The notes: generated by a model not told the origin, from the letters alone. A stretch of 64,000 bases of DNA from Thermococcus siculi (GCF_002214505.1 NZ_CP015103.1:620001-684000); one strand, 5' to 3'. Positions 30,143-43,396 are shown, counted from the stretch's first letter. A program made the numbers and translations.

Positions 30143-33031
30143 TTACCCTATGAATGTTATCTCTATTGCGTCTTCTGCGCTGAATCCACTCGTGTCACCC
30201 TGGCTTGCTCCTGGGAGAGGAATGTCGGCCCCAGCTTCTGTGTCCCTCCACTGGCCAACTATGTAATGAACATCGCGGTAGTTCGTGATGTTAGGATATA
30301 TTATGTTCATGAAGTAGTAGGCTCCAGCTGCAGTGCTGTCAGCATCTGTACCATAGATTGTAAACACAGTGGCGTTGATGGACTTGTCAGCGAAGCCTTG
30401 GATGACGAAGTAGCCCTCAGTGGCGTTCCACCAGGGTTTTGGAGCCTTCCACGTAACGTTACCTTGAGGAGTGACGATAGTTATCACGCCATTCTCAATG
30501 ACCATATGAACTGGCGAAACGTTGTCGTATCTAGCGGTTACTGGGTTCACCAGTGGACCACCTACGGACACGACTGTGTCTCCTGGTGAAACTTCACCGA
30601 AGTCAAAAGTACTAGCTAGTCTTGAGATTCTTCTTACATCATTTCCTGGTGCTGCCGTCGGCGAAACATAAAGGGCCGTTGAAAATGCGTCTGGGGTTCC
30701 GAGGTTGTTGAATACGAAAAACAGGCTGCTAGCATTTCCAACCGAACTCGGATAATCCCCTATGGGGTAGAGTGCGTAGTCTCCTACGGGAGTTAATACG
30801 GCATCTATGGTTCTCTCTTCCTGGTTCCCGAGATTGACGGAGGTTCTGTACGTTTCGTATCCGTGCTTTTCAATGGCGATGTTATAATCTCCGGCAGGTA
30901 CTTCAATTGTCAGCGGAGTTGTTCCGGTGTAGTTACCGTCTATGTAGACGCTGGCTCCCGAGGGTCTAGAGAGAATTCTCAGGGTTGCCACGGGATCTCC
31001 GAGGAGGGTAACCACTCTCTCTGGCATTGTTATCTCGTTGCCGTTGGTCAGGTTGAGGATGACTTGGTATGTGTAGTTGTCAGGCTCAAGCCCCGTCACG
31101 TTGATCGTGGCATAGTCCATGTTGTACTGATAGTCCGATCCCGTCCACATCCAGTATGTTGCACTCCAGCTATCTATTACTGCATGGATTGAAGCAACTG
31201 GATGGCCGTTGGCATCGACGAAGGTGTCCTCGAGAGTAAGTATAACTGAACCATCTCCAAAGATATCAACAGGATTGTATTTTTCAAGGGTGAGCTGGTC
31301 ACTCTCCTGGCCGGTGACGGCGTTCTTGACTATGACAATGGCCCTATTATTGTCAGCGTCTATGTCAATGACGGTAATTACCCAGTCAGTGCCCTCGATG
31401 GCCTGTGGCTGGCCAACCTGGTACCACTTAGTACCCTTATCATACCCACGTTTTGTGAGCACGAACTCGGCATTGTTTACATCGACGATGCTGTCTACTT
31501 CCACGTAAAGCCACGACTGAGCTAGGGTATCGCCATCAGAGGGTGTTGGAGACATATACTCAGCCAATGGAACTTCTATTAAAGCCACTAGATCTTTCCC
31601 CTCAGGTATTTGGGTGTATACCCCTTTTACCGTGTACCCCAGTGGTGTCAAAACTTCAACCTTATCAAGAGTGCCGGTAACTCCGTCCTGGTACTTGTCC
31701 TTGACCTTGATGTAAACTGGTACCGTGGGGGAGTTCACAACTTTAGATGCATTCTCGATAGCGTCAGTAATATCTAGATATATCGTGGTGTTAGGGAATG
31801 GATGAGCCTGATAACTGGATAAATCCGTGTAGTGACCCATGTAAAAATTGAAGTATTCTCTGCTCCAGATGGGGGAATTAGGATCGCCTATGCCGATCTC
31901 TATTCCTCCCTGCCCTATTATCTGTCCTCTCTTGGGATGATTTATCTTGAATCCTACAAAGGCCTTGGGCTGGTAATCGCGGGGAACAATGAGGTATGCA
32001 TAGCCCCGACTTAGCTTGTGGTTGGTGTCCTGTGCGGCTTGATAGGTGAGCCAGAAGTAACCACTGTCTCCCCAGTCTGTTCCCCAAGAGTTCACGAGAA
32101 GGAACGCTCCCTGACCATCGGGAGTTTGCTTAGTGTCGTCATAGCCAACTATTGTCACAGCGTGGCCACCTTTATAATCTTCATGGTCTTGATTAAGTGC
32201 ATACACGTTGTCGGGAAGTTGGTCATTGTGGAAATCATCATACACCTCAATTACGGTAAATGCAACGTAGCCTCTAGCTAGCAAATACTTAAAATACGTA
32301 AAGTTATCTTGGTTTGTTAGGTCAAGCACATAAACATCAAAACTTGTTGGATACCATGCTCGGTTATATGCGGCTTCAATCCACTGGGTATCGTTGGACC
32401 AGAGCCAGGCGTAATTGTCGGGATCCCCATAGGGGCCCTTGACGAACAACGGGAACGAACTGAGGGGGACTGCGCCAATTGTCGAGATTAGGTTTATCGC
32501 GTCAAGGGGATAACTCCCACTATCTGTCCCGTTGTTTATCAGGTTGTACGTGAAGGTTGGGTTCATTATCTCGTCATCATTCGAAGGGAAGCTATTCCAA
32601 TTCCACCAGTTCACCATGTACGTCCATGTGTAATAAGTTGAAGCCCATCCAACACATGAGCCCACTGGCCCTTGACTTCTGATAGGTGGGAGATAGCGGG
32701 TATTAACGATTTTTAACGGCAAATTAGGTGATGCCTCACTGGAGGAGTATGCCAGATTTTTTAGGGTTTCCTTTAGGGTCTCTGTAGATCTTCCGGGGTA
32801 CTCAGGGGCCCTTTCTATAAGCTCTAGGTAGTTCTCCGGAGTCAAGCGCTTAAACTTGAATCCAGTAACCCTCTCGTACTCTTCTGGAGAGACGTACAGA
32901 GCACCTAGGCCGTGCTTCTGTGTCATTGTGGGGTTACTTCTTGTAGTCTCAGAGGTTGCTGGAGTCGCATTAACAAAAACTAACGAAAAAGTGAGCATAG
33001 CCAGAATTAGAATTGCATATAGCCTTTTCAA
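30143..33031 (-). CDS. Secreted papain-like (C1A) cysteine protease with PEGA and surface-domain modules
   Basis: 962 residues if started at TTG 33031, which has GCAGGTGAT 4 bases upstream and opens a clean signal peptide (LKRLYAILILAMLTFSLVFV). Catalytic residues are visible: Gln120 and Cys126 in RSQGPVGSCVGWAS, His290 in GGHAVTIVGYD, Asn314 in NSWGTDWG. Next come the module shared with the SBP-like protein (about 31180-31475), a PEGA-like beta repeat (ILSRPSGASVYIDGNYTG) and the C-terminal domain shared by four proteins in this window. It would act outside the cell on peptides or surface proteins. Base composition is more A/T-rich than neighbours. Confidence 0.85.
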   Translation of the reverse strand: MKRLYAILILAMLTFSLVFVNATPATSETTRSNPTMTQKHGLGALYVSPEEYERVTGFKFKRLTPENYLELIERAPEYPGRSTETLKETLKNLAYSSSEASPNLPLKIVNTRYLPPIRSQGPVGSCVGWASTYYTWTYMVNWWNWNSFPSNDDEIMNPTFTYNLINNGTDSGSYPLDAINLISTIGAVPLSSFPLFVKGPYGDPDNYAWLWSNDTQWIEAAYNRAWYPTSFDVYVLDLTNQDNFTYFKYLLARGYVAFTVIEVYDDFHNDQLPDNVYALNQDHEDYKGGHAVTIVGYDDTKQTPDGQGAFLLVNSWGTDWGDSGYFWLTYQAAQDTNHKLSRGYAYLIVPRDYQPKAFVGFKINHPKRGQIIGQGGIEIGIGDPNSPIWSREYFNFYMGHYTDLSSYQAHPFPNTTIYLDITDAIENASKVVNSPTVPVYIKVKDKYQDGVTGTLDKVEVLTPLGYTVKGVYTQIPEGKDLVALIEVPLAEYMSPTPSDGDTLAQSWLYVEVDSIVDVNNAEFVLTKRGYDKGTKWYQVGQPQAIEGTDWVITVIDIDADNNRAIVIVKNAVTGQESDQLTLEKYNPVDIFGDGSVILTLEDTFVDANGHPVASIHAVIDSWSATYWMWTGSDYQYNMDYATINVTGLEPDNYTYQVILNLTNGNEITMPERVVTLLGDPVATLRILSRPSGASVYIDGNYTGTTPLTIEVPAGDYNIAIEKHGYETYRTSVNLGNQEERTIDAVLTPVGDYALYPIGDYPSSVGNASSLFFVFNNLGTPDAFSTALYVSPTAAPGNDVRRISRLASTFDFGEVSPGDTVVSVGGPLVNPVTARYDNVSPVHMVIENGVITIVTPQGNVTWKAPKPWWNATEGYFVIQGFADKSINATVFTIYGTDADSTAAGAYYFMNIIYPNITNYRDVHYIVGQWRDTEAGADIPLPGASQGDTSGFSAEDAIEITFIG

Positions 33032-33078
33032 ATAAATCACCTGCAAGGTTCTTGGAAGTAGAGACTTAAAAATCCTTC

Positions 33079-33118
33079 GGATATAAAACAAACTTTTTGT
33101 TTGAAAAGTCAAAAAAGA
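33079..33118 (-). promoter_or_regulatory. Terminator-like inverted repeat and protease promoter
   Basis: On the minus strand, just past the phosphoribosyltransferase stop, there is a T6 run, then CAAAC-AAAAA-GTTTG (33103-33089) followed by TTTTATATCC. This may terminate the upstream gene and supply the TATA element of the protease gene. Its predicted start is about 33058, giving a leader near 27 bases. Confidence 0.45.
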
Positions 33119-33122
33119 GACT

Positions 33123-33587
33123 TTACTCCCTAACCACAACCGGGAACTCCTCCCAGGGGAAAACTACCCACTTGTCGGTCCTAAATACGTAGAAGTCGGG
33201 AACGACCTTCGTCCACGGCTTCATGCTGAGGCAGGCAACCTTAACCTCGCTCGCCCCGGCCTTCTTGACTTCCTCAATGACGACCTCGAGGGTCTTTCCG
33301 GTGTCGCTGACGTCGTCCACTATAACGACTTTCTTGCCCTCGAACTCGCCGTAGAGGGGTATCGTTATTACGGGCTTCTCCATCCTCTCCTCGATGTCCT
33401 TGTAGAACTTAACGTCGATCACCTTGACCTCGATGTCGCCGAGGATGTGGCTGAGCCTCACCGCCGGTATGAGTCCGCCCCTCGCGACGCCGACTATCAC
33501 GTCTGGCGTGAAGTGCTTTCTCAGCTCATCAGCGAGCGCGAATATCGCCCTGTCAACCTGCCACCAGGTGAGATAAACCTTGTCCAT
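33123..33587 (-). CDS. Purine (xanthine/hypoxanthine-guanine-type) phosphoribosyltransferase
   Basis: 154 residues, type I phosphoribosyltransferase for purine salvage. The PRPP loop is VVIVDDVSDTGKTL near residue 86 and the pyrophosphate loop is ARGGLIPA near 35. The C-terminal KWVVFPWEE resembles archaeal and bacterial xanthine/guanine enzymes. Base specificity is not determined by these motifs. Confidence 0.88.
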   Translation of the reverse strand: MDKVYLTWWQVDRAIFALADELRKHFTPDVIVGVARGGLIPAVRLSHILGDIEVKVIDVKFYKDIEERMEKPVITIPLYGEFEGKKVVIVDDVSDTGKTLEVVIEEVKKAGASEVKVACLSMKPWTKVVPDFYVFRTDKWVVFPWEEFPVVVRE

Positions 33588-33920
33588 GTCAACACCTCCG
33601 AATATCCAGGGTTAACATCAGCCCCACTTAAGGCTTTCCTCTGAGTGGTAGAAGTTAAAACCCCAAGCTTAAAAAGGATGCTTTGACAAAATATTGTTAA
33701 AACAGCATATGTTTGAGCGTTAACGTTTGTGTGACCTACTATACACGTGAATTAGTCCCCGACTAAGTCAGGTGAAAGTGAAAGGAAAGTTTATATGATA
33801 TGATGTTCAAAAATGACTAGTTAAAGATGTAATGTGAGCCGCTGATCCTGTGAGTGCTTATATTTCCTTACCTGACTATTGGCCTCCGGGAGCGTTGAAT
33901 GCGGGAGGGGTGATTAATTG
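33588..33920. other. Intergenic region with two TATA-like elements
   Basis: 333 bases without a convincing gene, A/T-rich in the middle. Two forward TATA-like boxes are seen: AGTTTATATGAT near 33791-33802 and GCTTATATTTCC near 33856-33867. The second fits the membrane-protein gene at 33921 with a leader of about 35 bases. The first could start a short transcript, but I see no stable fold or box C/D set. Confidence 0.4.
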
Positions 33921-37068
<3,148 letters not shown>

Positions 37069-37242
37069 TTACAGTTGTCTATCGTTGTCCCCCTTGGTAA
37101 AAGCATCAGCTAACCGATAGGCGTTCACTCCTAAATATACCTTGCCCCATCGAAAGTTGCCGGGGTGACGAATTTACGCCCCGGAATTTGCACCCTGCGT
37201 GAATGGGTAGAAAAAGGAGATGTCGGATAATTTATCCAAATG

Positions 37243-37677
37243 CTAAAGTCCCTCGTAGAGCAGCTTGAGCCTGTAGGCGTGCTTAAGCTCCTCTCCGGCC
37301 ATCATTTTGAATATCTGCCCCAGGGAGCCGTCCAGAATCGAGGCGAGCTTCATATACAGCTCGTATGCGTGCTTCTCCCTTATCAGCGCCTCGAGAACCA
37401 ACTCCTCAAGGCTCTTTGGCTCGGCCCTAACGTCACCGAGCATCGGCTCAAGGGCTAGGGAGTCCAGGTAGTCTATGACCGCGGTTCCTTCGAGGGTTTT
37501 TCCGGACAGCATGTCCTCGAGGGTCTTCCTGTGTCTGAGTTCCTCCTCCGCTATCAGCCGGAAGACCTCAACCAGCTCGGGCCTCTCGAAGGTGGCGAAC
37601 GTTTCCCCCAGCTTGTGGAGGTTGTAGAGTTCGTTCTCCTGCCACACCAGCCTCTTCAAGAGTTCGTTAAGGTTCAT
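37243..37677 (-). CDS. Ferritin-like (rubrerythrin-type) diiron protein
   Basis: 144 residues, all helical. The four-helix diiron pattern is visible: Glu near residue 14, EEELRHRK near 43-50, EALIREKHAYELY near 95-107 and AGEELKHAYRL near 127-137, giving two ExxH pairs. No rubredoxin domain. Likely peroxide or iron handling; the substrate is inferred from family. The HAD gene stop overlaps its start by 4 bases (ATGA), so they form an operon. Confidence 0.82.
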   Translation of the reverse strand: MNLNELLKRLVWQENELYNLHKLGETFATFERPELVEVFRLIAEEELRHRKTLEDMLSGKTLEGTAVIDYLDSLALEPMLGDVRAEPKSLEELVLEALIREKHAYELYMKLASILDGSLGQIFKMMAGEELKHAYRLKLLYEGL

Positions 37678-38492
37678 GCCCCTTCCTCCAGCCTTATCCT
37701 GAGGTACTCAATTAGCTCCTTAACGCTCGGGAGCACGATGTCGGGCCTTATCTCGCTTTTTTCAACGTCTTCAAGGCCGTTCACTCCCGTCAAAACCATT
37801 ATCGCCTTCATCCCGAACCTCTTGGCGAATGCTATGTCGGTATCCAGCCTGTCGCCGACCATCCAGATTTCTTCCACGCCATCGAGCTTCCCTTTGGCCA
37901 CCTTGTAGGCCGGCTCGTTGGGCTTGCCGATGATTACTGGCTCGACCTCCGTTGCGGCTTTGAGCGCCGCTATTATAGCCCCTGCCCCGGGGTAGAGGCC
38001 CTCCTCCGCGGGATACGTCGTGTCCGGGTTCGTACCTATAAAGAGTGCCCCGTTCCTTATCGCCAGCGCCGCATACTTGAGCTTCTCGTAGGTTAGAGAA
38101 GGATCGAGGCCGACGACGACGTATTTGATCTCCCTCCAGCTTCCGTTACGGGCTTCTTCGATCCCAACGACACTCCAGCCGAGTCTCGCCATCTCCCTCT
38201 GCAGACCCTTACCGCCGATGACAAAGACCTTTTCGGGTTTGAAATGTTTCTCCATGTAGAGCCTCGTTGCAAGGCCGGAAGTGACTATTCTATCCTCAGA
38301 AACGTCTATACCCATCGAAAGCAGCTTCTCGCGGTACATAGAGGGGTCCTTCGTCGAGTTGTTGGTGAGGAAGATGAAGGGGATTTCCCTCTCCTTCAGG
38401 AATTTTATCAGCTCCCTCGCGCCCTTCACAGGCTCGCTCCCGCGGTAGATCACGCCGTCCATGTCGAAGATGAGGCCGATTCTTCCGGGCAT
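37674..38492 (-). CDS. HAD-superfamily phosphatase, NagD-like
   Basis: 272 residues. Motif I is DMDGVIYRG (nucleophile Asp near residue 10), motif II FLTNNST near 42, and motif IV MVGDRLDTDI near 208, with a C2-type cap between. This is the NagD/p-nitrophenyl-phosphatase branch acting on small phosphorylated metabolites; substrate is not predictable. Coupled to the downstream ferritin-like gene. Confidence 0.88.
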   Translation of the reverse strand: MPGRIGLIFDMDGVIYRGSEPVKGARELIKFLKEREIPFIFLTNNSTKDPSMYREKLLSMGIDVSEDRIVTSGLATRLYMEKHFKPEKVFVIGGKGLQREMARLGWSVVGIEEARNGSWREIKYVVVGLDPSLTYEKLKYAALAIRNGALFIGTNPDTTYPAEEGLYPGAGAIIAALKAATEVEPVIIGKPNEPAYKVAKGKLDGVEEIWMVGDRLDTDIAFAKRFGMKAIMVLTGVNGLEDVEKSEIRPDIVLPSVKELIEYLRIRLEEGA

Positions 38493-38575
38493 GAATGAAG
38501 AAATGGCGTGGGGTTTAAAAGTTCACTGCCGCCAAGTGTCGCCAAGCTTTGAGGTGTTTATGTCTAGTTTTCACT

Positions 38576-40696
38576 TTAAGAAGGTTGACCCGGTGGGGGC
38601 AGCATTTTGACTGAGTGCGTTTGACATATCCTTCCCACTACAGCTCTGCTATGTCCATCGTCATTGCCATTAACCGGTAGCCTCTCCTTTTTCTGTGGAT
38701 CCCAGAGACCGAGTCTAAGTTGATAACAACCTGCTAATGGAAATCGCAGGTAATATACCTCTATCACGTCCCTCCCAGCAATCCATGTGGATGTGGGGCA
38801 GGATCCAGCGCAGGGTTTGTGGTCCATCTGAAACACAGTGTTACCGTTTTCGTCTGTTATGTGGACAAATACGACGTAATCGCTCTCCATGTCTTTGAGG
38901 GGTTCCCAGTGGTACTCCAAAAGGTAGATCCCCTCCATCTGGTAAAGGCAGATCGCCTTCAGTTTTACTTGGTTGCCGAATATTGATCCCGGCTGCTGAC
39001 AGGTTACACTTACATCGCCATTTGTGGTGTTGGATGGCACAGGAACTTTGGGGAGACGTTTATAGAGTGTGCCTTTGGTTCCATCTGGGAACTCAAATTC
39101 CCTAACCGGGACGAAGGCCTTTGTAATGTTGTTGTATTTTATGAACAGCTTTCTGGCCAGCGTGGAGTGTTTAATCTCCCAGCGTGCTGAGTAGCTCTCA
39201 CTTTGGGTGTAGAGTATATAATCGGCAGAGAACTGTCCCGGTATCAGCTCATGGGTATTAGGTCGAATTACTGTCACGGTTTTTGTCCAGTTGATAGTTC
39301 GGTATCTGAGAGGATACGTCAGGACTGGATTGTTTGAGAGAACATACATTGAGATATGGCTTCTGTTGTCTTTTTCGAGGATTGAGAGGATTTCTTTTAT
39401 GTGCCACTCATCTTCTGTAGTGTTAAGGTTGAATGACCAGTAATACCCGGATAAATACAGATTACCTCCTGATATGGCCACAATGTTAGAGTTTTTTGCA
39501 ATTTTGACTATTGGAATTGCCTTTGTGAACGTTGCTACGTTCATAATTCCTCCGAAAAGCAGGATTACTATAAATCCAGCGAATATCTTGTTTCTGTTGA
39601 ATTCTCTGAGATAATCTATTGCCTTTCCAATGATCATGCCAAGAAATGGAATAATGGGCATTAGAAAACGTGGGTCTTTATTTCGGGTTAATGTGAACAC
39701 TATATACACAAACACCAGCTGTCCAATAACCAGTTTGGTATATGACGAGACTTTCCGTATTTTGATCAACAATAGGCCTAGACTAGCGAGGAAAAGACCT
39801 ATGATTACTGGGTTTAAATAGAAGTTGATAGCCGTGAAGAAATAATACAGAGCCGATTTAATACTGAAAATAGGAGGGTCCCCCTCAATCGCACCTGAAA
39901 TCTTGCTATTTTGGAGGATAGATCTGATTACAAGTCCTATGTTTGGTATATACCACCAGCCAGATACCAGTACTACAACGCCCGAGAATATGAGAATATC
40001 CTTTAGTATATTAAGAGTGGGCCTTATTCTTATCTCCCCGTCGTGATATTCAATATGAAGAGCTATTGCTAGCTCGTATAAAAGTGGAACTATAACGAAA
40101 AATATAAATGTCCACTTTGCCAGGATCCCAAGACCGAAAAATAGGGCACTCAATAGGGTATATCTACGGTCCGTGAATCCTTCTGACTTTAGGAGCAGGT
40201 ACCACTCCATTGCTACTACTGCGGTCAGAGGTATGTCTATCATGAACGTAATGGACTGATCCATAATAATGGGTGATGTGAGAGTAACAAACGTTGCCAC
40301 TATCGAGGTTTTTATCCCGAAATACTCAGAAAGCTTGTAGAGTGCCACGAGCAGTAATGCTATCGATAATGCGTTTTCTGTAAGGATTCCTATCTCGGGA
40401 GTGGCCCCAAATATTAAATACACCGGCACGGGTATTAGTGGACCTAGAGGCGGCCAATACCTATCGATGTAGGGCATGCTTTTCCAGTTCATGCTCTCTA
40501 TTGAGATGTAATACTTGACACTATCCATATAATGGGTGGCGGCATCCCATATAAGAGGTGGACTCGGTTGAAAGAATATCTTGTTGAGCATGACGACTAG
40601 AAATCCCGTGAACATCAACACAAGCGATAAAATGAGGAGATTCTGGTTTTTATCGATTTTGATTTTAATGTGATTGAATGAGCCTTTCAAGGGCAT
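38576..40696 (-). CDS. GT39-like membrane glycosyltransferase, A/T-rich
   Basis: 706 residues with about 12 membrane spans in the first 420 and a soluble extracellular C-terminal region. The first outer loop carries WDAATHYMDSVKYY, the position of the catalytic acidic motif in PMT/ArnT-type GT-C enzymes, which transfer sugars from lipid carriers to proteins or lipids. AGGAGGT lies 7 bases before the ATG at 40696. Base composition and codon use are clearly more A/T-rich than in all neighbours, suggesting recent acquisition. Acceptor unknown; AglB next door suggests surface glycosylation. Confidence 0.72.
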   Translation of the reverse strand: MPLKGSFNHIKIKIDKNQNLLILSLVLMFTGFLVVMLNKIFFQPSPPLIWDAATHYMDSVKYYISIESMNWKSMPYIDRYWPPLGPLIPVPVYLIFGATPEIGILTENALSIALLLVALYKLSEYFGIKTSIVATFVTLTSPIIMDQSITFMIDIPLTAVVAMEWYLLLKSEGFTDRRYTLLSALFFGLGILAKWTFIFFVIVPLLYELAIALHIEYHDGEIRIRPTLNILKDILIFSGVVVLVSGWWYIPNIGLVIRSILQNSKISGAIEGDPPIFSIKSALYYFFTAINFYLNPVIIGLFLASLGLLLIKIRKVSSYTKLVIGQLVFVYIVFTLTRNKDPRFLMPIIPFLGMIIGKAIDYLREFNRNKIFAGFIVILLFGGIMNVATFTKAIPIVKIAKNSNIVAISGGNLYLSGYYWSFNLNTTEDEWHIKEILSILEKDNRSHISMYVLSNNPVLTYPLRYRTINWTKTVTVIRPNTHELIPGQFSADYILYTQSESYSARWEIKHSTLARKLFIKYNNITKAFVPVREFEFPDGTKGTLYKRLPKVPVPSNTTNGDVSVTCQQPGSIFGNQVKLKAICLYQMEGIYLLEYHWEPLKDMESDYVVFVHITDENGNTVFQMDHKPCAGSCPTSTWIAGRDVIEVYYLRFPLAGCYQLRLGLWDPQKKERLPVNGNDDGHSRAVVGRICQTHSVKMLPPPGQPS

Positions 40697-40902
40697 TATG
40701 ATAACCTCCTGATTTAGGTCTCTATCTAAATCCATTAAGCCCGGTTCATAAGTTTTTTGAACAGATGCATTCTATGTCTGGGTAGTTGCCATAAATGGTT
40801 CTTCTGACCTTTTGTTGAATAAGAATCTCCACGATTTACTGGAGTGCAGTGAAAAGAGAACAAAACACGTGAATTTTTTACGGGACTATATGAGCAGTTT
40901 TG

Positions 40903-43275
40903 TTATTTCCTTCCACCAACGTCTTTTAGCCTGAACACACCCCTATCCAGAATTTCCCCCTTCATAATGTATGAGTATCTCACAACAGCACTCCCGTTCA
41001 GCTGGTCAGGAAGCACGAACTCTCCCACTCCGCTGACGTCGTAGTTCTTGAAGAACACCCGTGTCCCGTTGTCGAGGAAACCCTCAACCATCAGTCGGGT
41101 ACCCACGGGTTTGGTGAATCTCAGCACTATCTTATCCCCCTCGCGGATCACGGCCACGTTGGGGTGCTCAAACTTGAAAATCTTGATGTATCCCCCATCT
41201 GAATACACGAGGCTGTAATTTGGGGGATAGCTGTCGGTGAACATCAACCGTGCGAGAGTCGTTTCAAAGGATTTCCTGTTCATCAGCACCGCGTAGCCGT
41301 AGTTCAGGTTTATGTATACATATGCATCTGCCTTCTGGGTGCCGGTGATGTTGACCTCCCGGGGGCCGTTGGTTCCCTCCACGTAGGCCTCCACAGGGGA
41401 GAACGCGTTGTTACCTGCGCTTACGAGGATTTTCCACCCTTTCTTTCCTGGTTCCGCGGTTATGGAATAGCCGTTGACCGCAAAGACCAGAGTCTTCCCG
41501 CTGGTCTCTGTTAATGGCATCGGAATCATCGGATAATCCCCCACAGGGACGTTGGCCGTTTTCAGCACTGCCGGGAACTTTCTTACAGTATCATAGGAGA
41601 CAATAACGTAATCAATTCCTCTGGCCATCAGTTCCTTCTCATTCGTCATGTTCAGGTAGTATTTGGCCACGAACTCATCCGGGGCCCCATGTGAGGGGGT
41701 TCCTCTTTTGGAGTAATACATCGTCCAGTACCCCTGATCCCACCACGTCAAAATGATGGCGTTCTCGTTTGAGGCCTCTCTCAGGGTAGCGAGGGCGTTC
41801 TCCCATCCCTCGTTCATGAAAGGCCTCACGTTGATCGTGTTCTGAGTTGCCACCGCGGCCGTTGGGACAATCAGGAGCGCTATTATTGTGGTGGCGATCG
41901 TGGTGGAGAAGTACCTTTTTGAGAGCGTCCTCCCTTCTTTCACAGTATCGAGCAGTTCCCAAACCCCGACTCCCGCAAGGATTGCAACGGCCAGCGAACC
42001 GATGAAAAGAAACCTCGACCATACAAGGATCATAATCAGGCTGGGAACTGCGAATCCCAGGACGATGAAGTCGACCACCTTCACGCGGGAGGGCCTGAAT
42101 CTGAGGAGGAAGGGGGGAAGCACAAATATCAGCGTCCCATAGGATATCCAGACGTCGTGGAATGACGTCCTCCGTGTTTCTGCTATTGCCTCCTCTCCGA
42201 ACCTCTGGAGGAACAGCAGGAAGGCCCCCTTGATCAGGTGGTAGTACCGTATCCCCAGGAAGAGCACAAGGAGGACAAGTATCGATGTGACCACCAATTT
42301 TCCCCTGTAACTTTTAATAAACCTCGATGCTCCAAATAGGATTATTATCCCCAGAATTGCCGCGGGAACGGCGTACTCTAGGTAAACGAGCAGAAACGCA
42401 TCCTTTATGAACCCAAACTGGAGTCCGAGAGCCTTTGCTGCCTCAATTCCATCCGGCCTGTTCCATCCGAACATGCCGTAGCCCAGCCTCGACCCGATGG
42501 TGTTGGCCATCAGCGCCCCTAGAATCGTTGAGACCGTTAATGCGGTTGAGTCGAGGAATGCCCACTCTTTCCTGAGGAGAAACGCACCAATCGCAATGAA
42601 AACTGCGTTTGCAATCAGAAACACGAACATCAGGTAGTACGCGCTCCAGAATGCCGCAGCTGCCCCTGCCGCGAGTCCGGGAATAACGTAGAGGGCCAAC
42701 CGTTTATACTCCCACCCAGCTTTACCCCGGAATTCCACAGCCAGACCTAATCCAAGGAGCGCCAGAGAGTACCAGAACAGAAGGTAGTTGTCGCCCCTGT
42801 AGTAGTTCGTCATGGAGCGGAAGACGTGGCCGAAGCTGATTGCCATGAAGAGCGAGGAAAGCACGGCGACTTCGTCGTTGTAGAGGCTTTTGACTGCAAA
42901 GTACACCGCAATTATTGTTAAGATGCCAACAACGGCGGGGGTTATCTTGAAAGCGGTATCAATCGATACTCCAAAGGGCGAGAGGAGGGCGTGGAGGTAC
43001 GCGGGCGGCATCCAGAATCCCTTGGGGTGAAACTGGTCTATGAGCATTCCCCAGGGGGCGTTGGCGTAGGGGAAGAAATTCACCCACTCTCCCATCATGG
43101 TCGAATACTCCACGTAGGCCGCGTGAAAGTACGTGTCGTAGCCCAGGAGGTACCTGAAACGGAGGGGTATCAGGCGGAGTGCGAGGCCCACGAAAATCAG
43201 GATTGGGAGAAAGCATCCCGTTCTCATGATGCATCCCAGCTTCTTTAGGATTCTTCTGCCGGCACTGGATGACAT
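40903..43275 (-). CDS. aglB: Archaeal oligosaccharyltransferase AglB (STT3 family)
   Basis: 790 residues. About 13 membrane spans fill the first 470 residues. Acidic loop motifs GYDTYFHAAY (near 45) and YRGDNY (near 155) match the metal-binding DxD positions, and the hallmark WWDQGYW (near 510, a WWDxG motif) begins the outer catalytic/binding domain. It transfers lipid-linked glycan to Asn in N-x-S/T. The ATG at 43275 has GAGGGGT upstream, with an internal ATG 16 codons later as alternative. Divergent from the glycosyltransferase genes and close to the sequon-rich 1955-residue protein, its likely substrate. Confidence 0.93.
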   Translation of the reverse strand: MSSSAGRRILKKLGCIMRTGCFLPILIFVGLALRLIPLRFRYLLGYDTYFHAAYVEYSTMMGEWVNFFPYANAPWGMLIDQFHPKGFWMPPAYLHALLSPFGVSIDTAFKITPAVVGILTIIAVYFAVKSLYNDEVAVLSSLFMAISFGHVFRSMTNYYRGDNYLLFWYSLALLGLGLAVEFRGKAGWEYKRLALYVIPGLAAGAAAAFWSAYYLMFVFLIANAVFIAIGAFLLRKEWAFLDSTALTVSTILGALMANTIGSRLGYGMFGWNRPDGIEAAKALGLQFGFIKDAFLLVYLEYAVPAAILGIIILFGASRFIKSYRGKLVVTSILVLLVLFLGIRYYHLIKGAFLLFLQRFGEEAIAETRRTSFHDVWISYGTLIFVLPPFLLRFRPSRVKVVDFIVLGFAVPSLIMILVWSRFLFIGSLAVAILAGVGVWELLDTVKEGRTLSKRYFSTTIATTIIALLIVPTAAVATQNTINVRPFMNEGWENALATLREASNENAIILTWWDQGYWTMYYSKRGTPSHGAPDEFVAKYYLNMTNEKELMARGIDYVIVSYDTVRKFPAVLKTANVPVGDYPMIPMPLTETSGKTLVFAVNGYSITAEPGKKGWKILVSAGNNAFSPVEAYVEGTNGPREVNITGTQKADAYVYINLNYGYAVLMNRKSFETTLARLMFTDSYPPNYSLVYSDGGYIKIFKFEHPNVAVIREGDKIVLRFTKPVGTRLMVEGFLDNGTRVFFKNYDVSGVGEFVLPDQLNGSAVVRYSYIMKGEILDRGVFRLKDVGGRK

Positions 43276-43305
43276 GGGGACCCCTCGCTGGAATACCTTC
43301 GGCTG

Positions 43306-43368
43306 GAGTATTAAAAAGGGTTGTGTTTGGCGGTTTGCTCATCTTTCAATGGATAGGTTTAAATCGTC
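43306..43368. promoter_or_regulatory. Divergent promoters of aglB and the glycosyltransferase operon
   Basis: In the 121-base gap the minus strand has CTTTTTAATAC (about 43316-43306), about 35 bases before the aglB ATG. The plus strand has AGGTTTAAATC (about 43357-43367), about 35 bases before the ATG at 43397. Both imply short leaders. Confidence 0.55.
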
Positions 43369-43396
43369 CCTTACTAAACCGAGTTGGGAGTTCGTG

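Noticed and set aside
33791-33860. Possible box C/D guide RNA in the gap before the small membrane protein
   Set aside because: ATGATGT and CTGA-like boxes are imperfect and spacing is poor; no supporting stem.
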